From: Winogradskyella sp. PG-2
GTDB taxonomy: Bacteria; Bacteroidota; Bacteroidia; Flavobacteriales; Flavobacteriaceae
Assembly: GCF_000828715.1 (NCBI RefSeq)
Contig: NZ_AP014583.1
Location: 2,416,001-2,480,000, forward strand
Reading direction: 5' to 3'
DNA: 64,000 nucleotides
Positions 40,784 to 49,931 of this stretch are shown here, piece by piece. The position numbers were made by a program, and so were the translations under genes. Every line of letters begins with the position of its first letter. Position 1 is the first letter of the stretch. Below the pieces are notes generated by a model. That model was not told the DNA's origin and searched no databases. It saw only the letters and a program-made list of their open reading frames with translations.

Positions 40784-43399
40784 ATGACGTCTCAAGATAT
40801 TCGTGCAAAATTTTTAAATTTCTTTGAAGGGAAGAAACACCTCATTGTGCCATCCGCATCTATGGTTTTAAAAGATGATCCAACGCTAATGTTTGTTAAC
40901 TCTGGTATGGCACCTTTTAAGGAGTATTTTTTAGGGAATGCAGATCCTAAACAAAACCGAATTGCTGATAGTCAAAAGTGTTTACGAGTTTCTGGTAAAC
41001 ACAACGATTTAGAAGAAGTTGGATATGATACATATCATCATACGCTTTTTGAAATGTTAGGCAACTGGAGCTTTGGAGATTACTTTAAGAAAGAAGCTAT
41101 TGCTTGGGCATGGGAATTATTGACAGAAGTTTACGGCATAGATAAAGATATTTTGTATGTTACTGTTTTTGAAGGAAGTGATGATGCTGATAATTTAAAA
41201 ATGGATCAAGAAGCTTACGATTTATGGAAACAATATATTTCTGAAGATCGAATTCTTATGGGTAATAAGAAAGATAACTTCTGGGAAATGGGAGACCAAG
41301 GACCTTGTGGTCCATGTAGCGAAATACATGTTGATATTCGTTCAGCTGAAGAGAAAGCTAAGGTAGATGGAAAGTCTTTAGTTAATATGGATCATCCTCA
41401 GGTTGTAGAAATATGGAATCTTGTTTTTATGCAGTACAATCGTAAGGCTAATAAATCTTTAGAAGCCTTGCCAAATAAGCATATTGACACAGGAATGGGA
41501 TTTGAACGTCTTTGTATGGTATTACAAGGTGTACAATCTAATTACGATACAGATGTGTTTACACCAATTATCCGAGAGATAGAAACGATTACAGATAAGG
41601 ACTATGGAAACAACGAAAAAGCTGATGTAGCGATTAGAGTAATATCCGATCATGTTAGAGCAGTTGCATTTTCTATTGCCGATGGTCAATTGCCAAGTAA
41701 TAATGGTGCAGGATATGTAATTAGAAGAATTTTACGTAGAGCAATACGCTATGGGTTTACATTTTTAGATAAGAATGAACCATTTATTTACCGTTTGGTT
41801 GATGTGTTAAGCAAAAAAATGGGAACGGCTTTTCCAGAATTGAAAGCACAGAAACAGTTAATTGAGAATGTGATTAAAGAGGAGGAAACGTCTTTTTTAA
41901 GAACATTAGATCAAGGTTTGGTGCTGTTAGATAAAATTGTTCACACATCAGAATCAAAAGAAATTTCTGGTTCAAAAGTATTTGAACTTAAAGATACTTA
42001 TGGATTTCCTGAGGATTTAACGGATCTTATTCTACGCGAAAAAGGGTTTACCTATAACTCTGAAGAATTTAAGAGTGCATTAAAAGCACAGCAAGATCGT
42101 GGTCGCAAAGCATCAGAGCTAAAGTCTGATGATTGGACCATTTTACACCATGATGAGATTGAAGAATTTATTGGATATGATACATTAGAGGCACATGTGA
42201 AAATCACACGTTATCGTAAAGTTGTGTCTAAAAAGGATGGGGAAATGTATCAACTAGTATTTAATATCACGCCATTTTACCCAGAAGGTGGAGGACAAGT
42301 TGGTGATAAAGGGTATTTAGAAGATCCGCATGGAGATGTAGTGTACATATTAGACACTAAAAAAGAAAATAATCTTATTATTCATTTTGCGAAAAATTTA
42401 CCAAAACATAGTGATGAGGTATTAAAGGCTGTTGTTGATTCTAAACAGCGTTATAGAACAGAGTGCAATCATACTGCTACACATTTATTACATCAAGCCT
42501 TGAGAGAAGTTCTAGGTACACATGTTGAACAAAAAGGGTCTGCTGTACATTCTAAATATTTGCGTTTCGATTTTTCTCATTTTTCTAAATTAACGGTTGA
42601 AGAATTGAGAGATGTTGAAAATTTTGTTAATGCACGAATTGAAGGAAAATTACCATTACAGGAAAATAGATCTGTACCAAAACAGCAAGCCATTGCAGAT
42701 GGGGCTATGTCTTTATTTGGTGAAAAATATGGAGATGCTGTACGTACGATTCGTTTTGGTCAGTCTATAGAACTTTGTGGAGGGACTCATGTTAATAATA
42801 CAGGAGATATTTGGCATTTTAAGGTTACATCTGAAAGTGCCGTAGCTTCAGGAATCAGACGTATTGAAGCTATAACCCATGATGCAGTAAAGGACTTTTA
42901 TTTTGAAAATAACAGAGCTTATTTTGAAATGAGAGATTTATTAAATAATGCAAAAGAGCCAGTGAAAGCACTTCAGAATCTACAATCTGAAAATGCAGAC
43001 CTTAAAAAGCAAATAGAAAATCTACTTAAAGACAAGGCTAAGAATATTAAAGGCGAACTTAAAAATGAATTAACCGAAATAAATGGTGTACAGTTTTTAG
43101 CTAAAAAATTAGATTTAGATGCTGGTGGCATAAAAGATGTTTGCTTTGAACTAGGAAGTCAGTTTGATAATTTGTTCTTATTATTTGGTGCTGAAAATAA
43201 TGGCAAAGCGATCTTGTCTTGTTATATATCAAAAGAATTGGTAGCTAGTAAAGATTTAAATGCAGGAACTATTGTAAGAGAATTAGGCAAATATATCCAT
43301 GGTGGAGGTGGTGGTCAACCATTTTTTGCAACAGCTGGTGGTAAAAATTCTGCTGGCATTGAACAGGCTTTAAATGCATCTAAAATATATTTGGAATAA
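40784..43399 (+). CDS. alaS: Alanyl-tRNA synthetase
   Basis: Class II aminoacyl-tRNA synthetase charging tRNA-Ala. N-terminal [19 protein letters not shown] and motif [10 protein letters not shown], motif 2 near [13 protein letters not shown], the editing domain with [13 protein letters not shown] (zinc-binding His) and CGGTHV (about residues 668-673), then the C-Ala oligomerisation domain ending in [14 protein letters not shown]. 871 residues, full length. The 230-base upstream gap contains a small inverted repeat CTATCTGATAGATAG but no clear RNA element. Confidence 0.98.
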   Translation: MTSQDIRAKFLNFFEGKKHLIVPSASMVLKDDPTLMFVNSGMAPFKEYFLGNADPKQNRIADSQKCLRVSGKHNDLEEVGYDTYHHTLFEMLGNWSFGDYFKKEAIAWAWELLTEVYGIDKDILYVTVFEGSDDADNLKMDQEAYDLWKQYISEDRILMGNKKDNFWEMGDQGPCGPCSEIHVDIRSAEEKAKVDGKSLVNMDHPQVVEIWNLVFMQYNRKANKSLEALPNKHIDTGMGFERLCMVLQGVQSNYDTDVFTPIIREIETITDKDYGNNEKADVAIRVISDHVRAVAFSIADGQLPSNNGAGYVIRRILRRAIRYGFTFLDKNEPFIYRLVDVLSKKMGTAFPELKAQKQLIENVIKEEETSFLRTLDQGLVLLDKIVHTSESKEISGSKVFELKDTYGFPEDLTDLILREKGFTYNSEEFKSALKAQQDRGRKASELKSDDWTILHHDEIEEFIGYDTLEAHVKITRYRKVVSKKDGEMYQLVFNITPFYPEGGGQVGDKGYLEDPHGDVVYILDTKKENNLIIHFAKNLPKHSDEVLKAVVDSKQRYRTECNHTATHLLHQALREVLGTHVEQKGSAVHSKYLRFDFSHFSKLTVEELRDVENFVNARIEGKLPLQENRSVPKQQAIADGAMSLFGEKYGDAVRTIRFGQSIELCGGTHVNNTGDIWHFKVTSESAVASGIRRIEAITHDAVKDFYFENNRAYFEMRDLLNNAKEPVKALQNLQSENADLKKQIENLLKDKAKNIKGELKNELTEINGVQFLAKKLDLDAGGIKDVCFELGSQFDNLFLLFGAENNGKAILSCYISKELVASKDLNAGTIVRELGKYIHGGGGGQPFFATAGGKNSAGIEQALNASKIYLE

Positions 43400-43434
43400 T
43401 TTTGTTATCCTGAATTGGTTTCAGGAACTCATTT

Positions 43435-44388
43435 ATGAATCTACAAACCGAAATACAATTACATTCGCAAAAGCATAATCAAATAGATTATAGTTCTAAA
43501 TTATTGCTTTTAGGTTCATGCTTCTCTGAAAATATTGGTAATAAATTTCAGTATTATAAGTTTCAAAGCTCATTAAATCCATTTGGTATTCTATTTCACC
43601 CATTAGCGATTGAAAATTTGATATCTCGTTCTGTAAATAAGGAATATTATATAGAGGAAGATTTATATTTTCAAAACGAACAATGGTGCTGTTTAGATGC
43701 ACATTCAAAATTAAGTAGTACTTCAAAAGAGGAATTGCTAGCAAGACTGAATAGACAGATAGATAACACAAATAATTATTTAAGTACAGCAACTCACGTA
43801 ATTATTACGCTAGGAACAAGTTGGGTTTATAGACACATAGCATCAGATGCAATAGTTGCTAATTGCCATAAGTTACCTCAAAAACAATTTTTAAAAGAAT
43901 TACTTTCTGTAGAACAAGTTTCAGAATCATTTGAGGCTACTATCAGTTTAGTTAGGAGCGTGAACCCAAAAGTGAGTTTTATTTTTACAGTATCACCTGT
44001 AAGACATCTAAAAGATGGTTTTATTCAAAACACACAAAGTAAATCACATTTAATTAGCGCAATACATAATGTTGTTGAGCCAAGAAAGCAGCAATATTAT
44101 TTCCCATCTTATGAAATTATGATGGACGAATTACGTGATTATCGCTTTTATAATGAAGATATGTTACATCCTAATAACCTTGCTATAAATTGTATTTGGG
44201 ATAAATTTAAAAATGTCTGGATTTCTGAAAACACTGAACTTACTATGCAAGAAGTAGATGTGGTTCAAAAAGGTTTAAAACACAAGCCTTTTAATATAAA
44301 ATCGGAAGCACATCAATTGTTTGTAACCAAACTTCAATCTCATATAAAAGACTTGTGTAATAAATATCCTCATTTTAGTTTTGATTAA
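43435..44388 (+). CDS. GSCFA-domain protein (317 aa)
   Basis: GSCFA family, named for the motif seen here as LLLGSCFSENIGNKF (about residues 22-36). It is an SGNH-hydrolase-like fold with ITLGTSWVYRH and late DMLHPNN (Asp/His block near residue 242), so a lipase/esterase-like activity is plausible. No signal peptide. Starts 36 bases after alaS, with a small hairpin (TCCTGAA/TTCAGGA) between. Such genes commonly follow alaS in flavobacteria. Confidence 0.9.
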   Translation: MNLQTEIQLHSQKHNQIDYSSKLLLLGSCFSENIGNKFQYYKFQSSLNPFGILFHPLAIENLISRSVNKEYYIEEDLYFQNEQWCCLDAHSKLSSTSKEELLARLNRQIDNTNNYLSTATHVIITLGTSWVYRHIASDAIVANCHKLPQKQFLKELLSVEQVSESFEATISLVRSVNPKVSFIFTVSPVRHLKDGFIQNTQSKSHLISAIHNVVEPRKQQYYFPSYEIMMDELRDYRFYNEDMLHPNNLAINCIWDKFKNVWISENTELTMQEVDVVQKGLKHKPFNIKSEAHQLFVTKLQSHIKDLCNKYPHFSFD

Positions 44389-44396
44389 TATGCTAT

Positions 44397-44942
44397 TTAG
44401 CGAATAGGTCTTTTGAGACGTTCTTTAACAAGCTCAAAAGATTTTTTACTAGCACGTTCCCATCTATGAATAGTATACTTTCTCTCTTTTTTAACTCTTT
44501 GTTTTTCCTCCTTGTCTCGAATTTCTTTAACCCAATTAAAGCGCTTCCTAGTAATTGAGATTACTAAATCATTTGTGCATCCAAGTGCTTCAAGAGCATT
44601 TAAAGCAGCAATAGATACTTTCTGAATCTTATCGTTCATAGCATTAAGTAAAACAGGAATGGAGGAAGGTCTGCCAACATGTTCTAAGGCTTCAGCAGCC
44701 AATTGACGTGTTCTATAATCACCATGTATAAGAGCGTATTCTATTTTGTCGATCGCTTTAGTAACTCTCCAATCCATAATAGTATCTTCTGAAGGTTGAA
44801 TCAACTTCATTTTGAAGAGTGTATATGTAAAGAAATGTGCCATAAATGGTGATTGAGTCCATTTATATGTAACTAAATATTGAGTTTTGTTACAGTAATT
44901 TTCTGAAAAATAACTTTGATTTGAATAATCAAAAAAGCACAT
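44397..44942 (-). CDS. HEAT-repeat protein (181 aa)
   Basis: Two or three HEAT-like helical repeats at about residues 58-130 (YRTRQLAAEALEHVG, IPVLLNAMNDKIQKVSIAAL then NALEALG), followed by a very basic helical tail (KEEKQRVKKERKYTIHRWER). An aromatic-rich N-terminal segment precedes them; a later start at Met45 (MKLIQPSEDTIMDW) is equally possible. Probably a protein- or RNA-binding scaffold; no enzyme motif. Confidence 0.65.
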   Translation of the reverse strand: MCFFDYSNQSYFSENYCNKTQYLVTYKWTQSPFMAHFFTYTLFKMKLIQPSEDTIMDWRVTKAIDKIEYALIHGDYRTRQLAAEALEHVGRPSSIPVLLNAMNDKIQKVSIAALNALEALGCTNDLVISITRKRFNWVKEIRDKEEKQRVKKERKYTIHRWERASKKSFELVKERLKRPIR

Positions 44943-45010
44943 TATATAAAAGATAACTCGGTTATGTTTTACTTTTAACTGAAACTATATCAGATCTTAA
45001 AGGAATAACA

Positions 45011-45472
45011 TTATTTAGAGTTTATACTTACACTGTCAGGAACTAATTTCGTATAGTCACCATTGTTTCTAATCACATCTCTTACAATAGAAGACGAGAT
45101 ATATGAAGTACTAGCGGCTGTTAAAAGAAAAACAGTTTCAATAGGAGCCAGATCTCTATTAGTATGTGCAATGGCTTTTTCGAATTCGAAATCTGCAGGA
45201 TTTCTAAGCCCTCTTAAAATGAATTCTACATTATTTTTTTGGCAAAAATCTACAGTAAGACCTTCGTAACTTACAACAGTTACTTTGGATTCATCTTTAA
45301 AAGCGTCTTCGATAAATTTTTTACGTTCCTCAAGCGAGAACATATATTTTTTATCTGCATTGATGCCAATAGCCACAATCACTTCATCAAAAAGCTTAAC
45401 GCTACGTTTAATAATATCGTAATGTCCTAATGTAATTGGGTCAAATGAACCTGGAAAAATTGCTCTTTTCAT
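45011..45472 (-). CDS. coaD: Phosphopantetheine adenylyltransferase
   Basis: Fourth step of CoA synthesis: 4'-phosphopantetheine plus ATP to dephospho-CoA. Nucleotidyltransferase motif FPGSFDPITLGHYDII (T/HxGH, residues 6-20) and the second motif ISSSIVRDVI near residue 130. 153 residues, within the usual range. It ends in SINSK, without extension. Confidence 0.97.
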   Translation of the reverse strand: MKRAIFPGSFDPITLGHYDIIKRSVKLFDEVIVAIGINADKKYMFSLEERKKFIEDAFKDESKVTVVSYEGLTVDFCQKNNVEFILRGLRNPADFEFEKAIAHTNRDLAPIETVFLLTAASTSYISSSIVRDVIRNNGDYTKLVPDSVSINSK

Positions 45473-45574
45473 CTTTATTGCCTTCGAATGCAGGAATCTT
45501 TTTAAATTAAACTATAACAAAGATAATGATTAATGAATTGTGTGAGTTATTCTGAAATAGTCAATCAAAAATTA

Positions 45575-46552
45575 TTAATCTTTAAGTGCTTCTTCAATAG
45601 CATTATCAAACAAATTCTCCATGCTAATTCCTGCTTCTGCAGCTTGTTGCGGTAAGATGCTTTCGTTAGTTAAACCAGGCACAGTATTAACTTCTAATAA
45701 ATAAGGTTCGTCATTTTTAAAAATAAATTCACTTCTAGAAAAACCTTTCATGCCAAGAGTTTCGTAGATTTTTTTAGCTAAAATCTCCGTTTTTAATTTG
45801 TAATCTTCAGAAATACGGGCTGGGGTAATTTCTTGAGATTTGCCTTCATATTTAGCTTGGTAATCGAAGAAATCATTCTCAGATACAATTTCGGTAATAG
45901 GCAATACTTTGGTTTCACCTTTATATGAAATCACACCTACAGATACTTCTACACCATCTAAAAATTGCTCAATAATAATCTCATTATCTTCTTTAAAAGA
46001 GTTGTCTATTGCAGCCTGTAGATCTTCTTTTTTATAGACTTTAGAAATCCCAAAACTACTGCCTGCTTTATTTGCTTTTATAAAACAAGGTAAACCAACT
46101 TTTGCAACGATCGCATCTTCGTTAATGGCATCACCAAGGTTTAAATAATAACTCTCTGCCGTTTTAATGCCATGAGGTTTAAGTGTTGACAATAAATCAC
46201 GCTTATTAAATGTCAATGATGCTTGGTACATACCACAACTCGTCTGAGGCATGCCAATTAATTTAAAATACGCTTGCATAAAACCATCTTCTCCAGGAGA
46301 ACCATGTATAGCATTAAATACACAATCAAAAGTAATTTTGGTTTCATTTATTAAAACAGAAAAATCATTTTTGTTAATAGGGAATTCTTTATCCATATCA
46401 TTTACATAAACCCATTTGTCCTTAAAAATATGTACGCGATATGCATTGTATTTTTCTTTATTTAGAGCGTTATAAACAACATTACCGCTTTTTAGAGAAA
46501 TTTTATATTCACTAGAATAGCCTCCCATTATGATTGCAATACTTTTTTTCAT
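45575..46552 (-). CDS. ddl: D-alanine--D-alanine ligase
   Basis: ATP-grasp ligase forming the D-Ala-D-Ala end of peptidoglycan precursors. Start IAIIMGGYSSEYKISLKSG with the substrate Ser, ATP-binding CFIKANKAGSSFGISKV (about residues 152-168), IIEQFLDGVEVSVGV, and the metal/product site EVNTVPGLT (about 291-299). 325 residues, normal. It is divergent from the PASTA gene. Confidence 0.96.
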   Translation of the reverse strand: MKKSIAIIMGGYSSEYKISLKSGNVVYNALNKEKYNAYRVHIFKDKWVYVNDMDKEFPINKNDFSVLINETKITFDCVFNAIHGSPGEDGFMQAYFKLIGMPQTSCGMYQASLTFNKRDLLSTLKPHGIKTAESYYLNLGDAINEDAIVAKVGLPCFIKANKAGSSFGISKVYKKEDLQAAIDNSFKEDNEIIIEQFLDGVEVSVGVISYKGETKVLPITEIVSENDFFDYQAKYEGKSQEITPARISEDYKLKTEILAKKIYETLGMKGFSRSEFIFKNDEPYLLEVNTVPGLTNESILPQQAAEAGISMENLFDNAIEEALKD

Positions 46553-46641
46553 TCTTTTATTTAAAAGCTGTAATGTAAAAGTATCATTTATTTTAATAAA
46601 CTAAATCTCTACTTCATACGTATTTTATTTGTGTGACGTTA

Positions 46642-46655
46642 TTATAACGTTATAA
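46642..46655. promoter_or_regulatory. 14-base palindrome between ddl and PASTA gene
   Basis: TTATAACGTTATAA is a perfect palindrome immediately upstream of the -7 element for the PASTA gene; possible operator, or simply AT-rich chance. Confidence 0.25.
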
Positions 46656-46660
46656 TTTCT

Positions 46661-46668
46661 TAGTTTTG
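46661..46668 (+). promoter_or_regulatory. Candidate -7 element for the PASTA-rluD pair
   Basis: TAGTTTTG matches TAnnTTTG, 18 bases before the ATG at 46687; it overlaps the apparent upstream start at 46666, supporting the shorter start. Confidence 0.4.
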
Positions 46669-46686
46669 TCATCAATTATTCAGCTT

Positions 46687-47238
46687 ATGAGTTTTGTTAA
46701 GTTTCTTGCTAGTAAAGTGTTTTTTAAACAATTAGGATTAGCTATTGTGGCTATTATAGTATTGTGTTTTATAATACTTAAGTGGTTGGATATAACAACT
46801 AATAATGGGGAATTTATTGTAGTACCAGATTTAAAAGGTAAGTCTATTGAAACAGTTAAGATAGAATTAAAGGATTTAGATTTAGATTTTAAACTTCAAG
46901 ATTCTGCAAATTATAATCCAAGCTATCCTAAATATGCTGTAATTGAACAGAATCCTGTTGCAGGTGCTGAGGTAAAAGAAAATAGAAAAATATATTTAAT
47001 TACAAATCCATCTGGTTACCGAAAAGTTGAAGTTCCTAATATTCTTAAGCGCACGTTTAGACAGGCAAAACCACAACTACAAGCTTTAGAGTTTAAACTA
47101 GGAAGTATTACTTACATAGATAACATAGGAAAAGATGTTGTTTTGGGTATGAAGCACAATGGAAAGACTCTTAAGCCAGGAACACAACTGCCACTAACAT
47201 CTACAATAGATTTAGTACTAGGTAATGGTAAGCGATAA
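46687..47238 (+). CDS. PASTA-domain membrane protein (183 aa)
   Basis: Single-pass membrane protein with helix LGLAIVAIIVLCFIILKWLD (about residues 14-33) and two PASTA domains outside (about 42-112, containing VPDLKGKSIETVKIELKDL, and 114-183 beginning VEVPNILKRTFRQAK). PASTA domains bind peptidoglycan fragments or muropeptides, but no kinase or penicillin-binding domain is attached. Start 46687 is preferred. It lies five bases upstream of the pseudouridine synthase, so they form one unit. Confidence 0.85.
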   Translation: MSFVKFLASKVFFKQLGLAIVAIIVLCFIILKWLDITTNNGEFIVVPDLKGKSIETVKIELKDLDLDFKLQDSANYNPSYPKYAVIEQNPVAGAEVKENRKIYLITNPSGYRKVEVPNILKRTFRQAKPQLQALEFKLGSITYIDNIGKDVVLGMKHNGKTLKPGTQLPLTSTIDLVLGNGKR

Positions 47239-47243
47239 ATAAA

Positions 47244-48281
47244 ATGCCAAATATTCCTGATATTCCCGAAGAAGAAAATGTGCTTTATGAGCATCATTCT
47301 TTTAGAGTCGTAAATGGTCAACAACCGCTTCGTATAGACAAATACTTAATGAATTTTATCGAAAATGCTACGCGAAATAAAATTCAAGTTGCAGCTAAAG
47401 ATGGAAGTATTTTTGTGAACGGTAAAGTTGTTAAATCTAATTATAAAGTAAAGCCTAATGACCATATCACCGTAAAATTTGAGCATCCACCTCATGAGAA
47501 TTTATTGATTGCAGAAGACATCCTAATAGACATTGTTTACGAAGATGATGATTTGTTAGTGGTGAATAAACCTGCTGGTATGGTGGTGCATCCAGGTCAT
47601 GGCAACTATTCTGGGACACTAATAAATGGGCTAATTTATCATTTTGAAAACTTACCAAACAATTCAAGTGATAGACCAGGTTTAGTGCATCGAATTGATA
47701 AAGATACAAGTGGGCTTTTAGTTGTTGCGAAAACTGAACAAGCCATGGCGCATCTCTCTAATCAGTTTGCAAAAAAAACAAGCGAACGTGAATATGTAGC
47801 TTTGGTTTGGGGAAATATGAAAGAAGATGATGGCACTATTGAAGGTAAAATTGGTCGTCATCCTAAAAATAGATTGCAAAATACGGTGTATTTAGATGAC
47901 GAAGATGAAAAGGGGAAGCCAGCAGTAACGCATTACAAAGTTATAGAACGTTTAGGTTATGTTACTTTGGTAAGTTGTAAACTCGAAACTGGTCGTACAC
48001 ATCAAATACGTGTGCATATGAAGCACATTGGACATACACTTTTTAACGATGCACGTTATGGAGGAGATCGCATTTTGAAAGGGACAACCTTTTCTAAATA
48101 TAAGCAGTTTGTAGATAATTGCTTTAAGATATTACCAAGGCAGGCCTTACATGCAAAAACTTTAGGGTTTCAACATCCAACTAAAGGTGAATTTTTAAAA
48201 TTTGAATCGGAAGTTCCAGAAGATATTGTACAATGTATTGAGAAGTGGAGACATTATGCAAAGCATCAAGATAATTTATAG
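47244..48281 (+). CDS. RluA/RluD-family pseudouridine synthase (345 aa)
   Basis: Converts uridine to pseudouridine in ribosomal RNA, most likely the RluD-type 23S enzyme. S4 RNA-binding domain (about residues 27-85, RIDKYLMNFIENATRNKIQ), then the catalytic domain with HRIDKDTSGLLVVAKT (about 148-163, catalytic Asp) and GRTHQIRVHMKHIGH. The length is typical of RluD. Confidence 0.93.
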   Translation: MPNIPDIPEEENVLYEHHSFRVVNGQQPLRIDKYLMNFIENATRNKIQVAAKDGSIFVNGKVVKSNYKVKPNDHITVKFEHPPHENLLIAEDILIDIVYEDDDLLVVNKPAGMVVHPGHGNYSGTLINGLIYHFENLPNNSSDRPGLVHRIDKDTSGLLVVAKTEQAMAHLSNQFAKKTSEREYVALVWGNMKEDDGTIEGKIGRHPKNRLQNTVYLDDEDEKGKPAVTHYKVIERLGYVTLVSCKLETGRTHQIRVHMKHIGHTLFNDARYGGDRILKGTTFSKYKQFVDNCFKILPRQALHAKTLGFQHPTKGEFLKFESEVPEDIVQCIEKWRHYAKHQDNL

Positions 48282-48332
48282 TACTATTAGTATTTTTTGT
48301 TAAACCACGTTTAAAATATTCTTTGTAGTTCG

Positions 48333-48340
48333 TAAATTTG
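48333..48340 (+). promoter_or_regulatory. Candidate -7 element for yaaA
   Basis: TAAATTTG fits TAnnTTTG 20 bases before the ATG; -33 element not clear. Confidence 0.3.
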
Positions 48341-48360
48341 AATAGAATTAAAATTGAACT

Positions 48361-49119
48361 ATGAAACTCGTACTATCACCAGCTAAATCTTTAGATTTCG
48401 AAACTAAACTACCAACAACTAAAACTACAGAAGGTTGTTTTTTAGCAGAAGCTGAGCGCTTAAACAAATTATTAAAGAAAAAGTCTGCTAGAAGTTTATC
48501 TAAGCTGATGAAGATTTCAGATAATTTGGGGCAGTTGAATTACGAGCGTAATCAAAATTGGCAATTGCCATTCACGTCTGAGAATGCAAGACCTGCGATT
48601 TATGCATTCAGTGGCGATGTTTATAGAGGTTTAGATGCTTACACTATCGATACTAAGAAATTAGATAAAGTAGAAGATACAGTGCGTGTTATTTCTGGTT
48701 TATACGGTTTATTAAAACCATTAGATTTAGTGCAACCTTATCGTTTGGAAATGGGAACGAAAATGCCTGTTGGAAAGAACAAGAACTTATATGAATTCTG
48801 GAAAAAGAAAGTGACTCAGGCACTTAATGATGAATTGGAAGACGATGAGTTGTTTTTAAACTTAGCTAGTAACGAGTATTTTAAAGCGATAGATGCAAAA
48901 ACTTTAAAAGTACCAGTAGTTAAGGTAGCGTTTAAGGAATTTAAGAATGGTGAGTATAAAATGATAGCCATATTTGCAAAATTAGCAAGAGGATTAATGA
49001 CACGTTATGTTATAGATACTGATGCTAAAACTATAGATGATATAAAAGGCTTTAATTACGATAATTATGGCTTTAGTGAAGACTTATCTTCTGAAAATGA
49101 GCTCGTCTTTACAAGATAG
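48361..49119 (+). CDS. yaaA: YaaA (DUF328/UPF0246) peroxide-stress protein
   Basis: YaaA family; in E. coli it lowers free iron during peroxide stress and binds DNA. Hallmarks: LVLSPAKSLDFE at the start, AIYAFSGDVYRGLDAYT (about residues 80-96), VISGLYGLLKPLDLVQPYRLEM (split here between about 115 and 136), and LASNEYFKAID. 252 residues, full length. The TAG stop overlaps the GTG start of the next gene by one base. Confidence 0.93.
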   Translation: MKLVLSPAKSLDFETKLPTTKTTEGCFLAEAERLNKLLKKKSARSLSKLMKISDNLGQLNYERNQNWQLPFTSENARPAIYAFSGDVYRGLDAYTIDTKKLDKVEDTVRVISGLYGLLKPLDLVQPYRLEMGTKMPVGKNKNLYEFWKKKVTQALNDELEDDELFLNLASNEYFKAIDAKTLKVPVVKVAFKEFKNGEYKMIAIFAKLARGLMTRYVIDTDAKTIDDIKGFNYDNYGFSEDLSSENELVFTR

Positions 49120-49796
49120 TGTTTTTTCATAAACATCCATACGCTCCTTTTATTCAAGAGGATACCAAAAAACTTATAGTTGGGACTTTACCGCCTCCTA
49201 GATTTTCTTCAGGTGAGTTATTAGAAAAGGATGTGAATTTTTGTTACGGAAGTTACTACAATTCGCTTTGGTTATTTATAGATAAAATCCACAGTCTCAA
49301 TTTAAGATACGACAATTCGCAAGAAGCTATTGAAGAGCGTAAAGCTTTTTTAATTAAAAATAATATAGGCGTTTGTGATATTGTAGAAAGTGCAAAGCGA
49401 GAAAAAGTCGATGCTTCAGACTTGGGAATGCAAAATATTAAGTTGAGAGATGTCGTTGGTTATATAAAACAATATCCAAGTATAAATACCATTCTTTTTA
49501 CAGGAGGAAACAGTAAAAATGGACCAGAATACTTTTTTAGAAGGCATCTAAAAGATTATAATTTAAAACTAGAATTAGTAAATAATGAAGTGCCAAGAAT
49601 TCATAAATTCACTCTGCCTAACCCTGAACTTCAATTAGAGTCTGACAGAATAATAAAAACAGTATCACTAACTTCAGGATCTGGAGCTGCAAACATATCT
49701 ATAAGTAGATTGCCTCTTTACAAACAACTCAAAGCTAAAAACCCAAAATTCAATACGTTTGATTTTAGAGTGATGCAGTATTCAGAGTTTATTTAA
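49119..49796 (+). CDS. Uracil-DNA glycosylase-superfamily protein (225 aa)
   Basis: Looks like a distant UDG-fold protein: KKLIVGTLPPPRFSSG at the position of the nucleotide-binding motif (usually GxxPG), YGSYYNSLWLFIDKI, GVCDIVESAKRE, and a late VSLTSGSGAANIS strand where UDGs have HPS-like residues. Catalytic residues of classical UDGs are not conserved, so activity is uncertain. It begins with GTG inside the yaaA stop codon, indicating translational coupling; both may respond to oxidative DNA damage (inference). Confidence 0.65.
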   Translation: MFFHKHPYAPFIQEDTKKLIVGTLPPPRFSSGELLEKDVNFCYGSYYNSLWLFIDKIHSLNLRYDNSQEAIEERKAFLIKNNIGVCDIVESAKREKVDASDLGMQNIKLRDVVGYIKQYPSINTILFTGGNSKNGPEYFFRRHLKDYNLKLELVNNEVPRIHKFTLPNPELQLESDRIIKTVSLTSGSGAANISISRLPLYKQLKAKNPKFNTFDFRVMQYSEFI

Positions 49797-49839
49797 AAAG
49801 ATATTTAGAGTTTTATTAAAGGATTAAAGATTATAAAGA

Positions 49840-49867
49840 AAAGCGCAAGCATTTATACTTGCGCTTT
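49840..49867 (-). terminator. Terminator hairpin between convergent genes
   Basis: Perfect ten-base stem AAAGCGCAAG/CTTGCGCTTT with an eight-base loop. On the minus strand it is followed by TTTTCTTTAT, so it mainly serves the gene ending at 49932. Confidence 0.7.
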
Positions 49868-49931
49868 ACAGCTATTAATCAATCAAAATCAAATCAAAAT
49901 TATACAGAATAGCACTGTATTTTTTTAAATA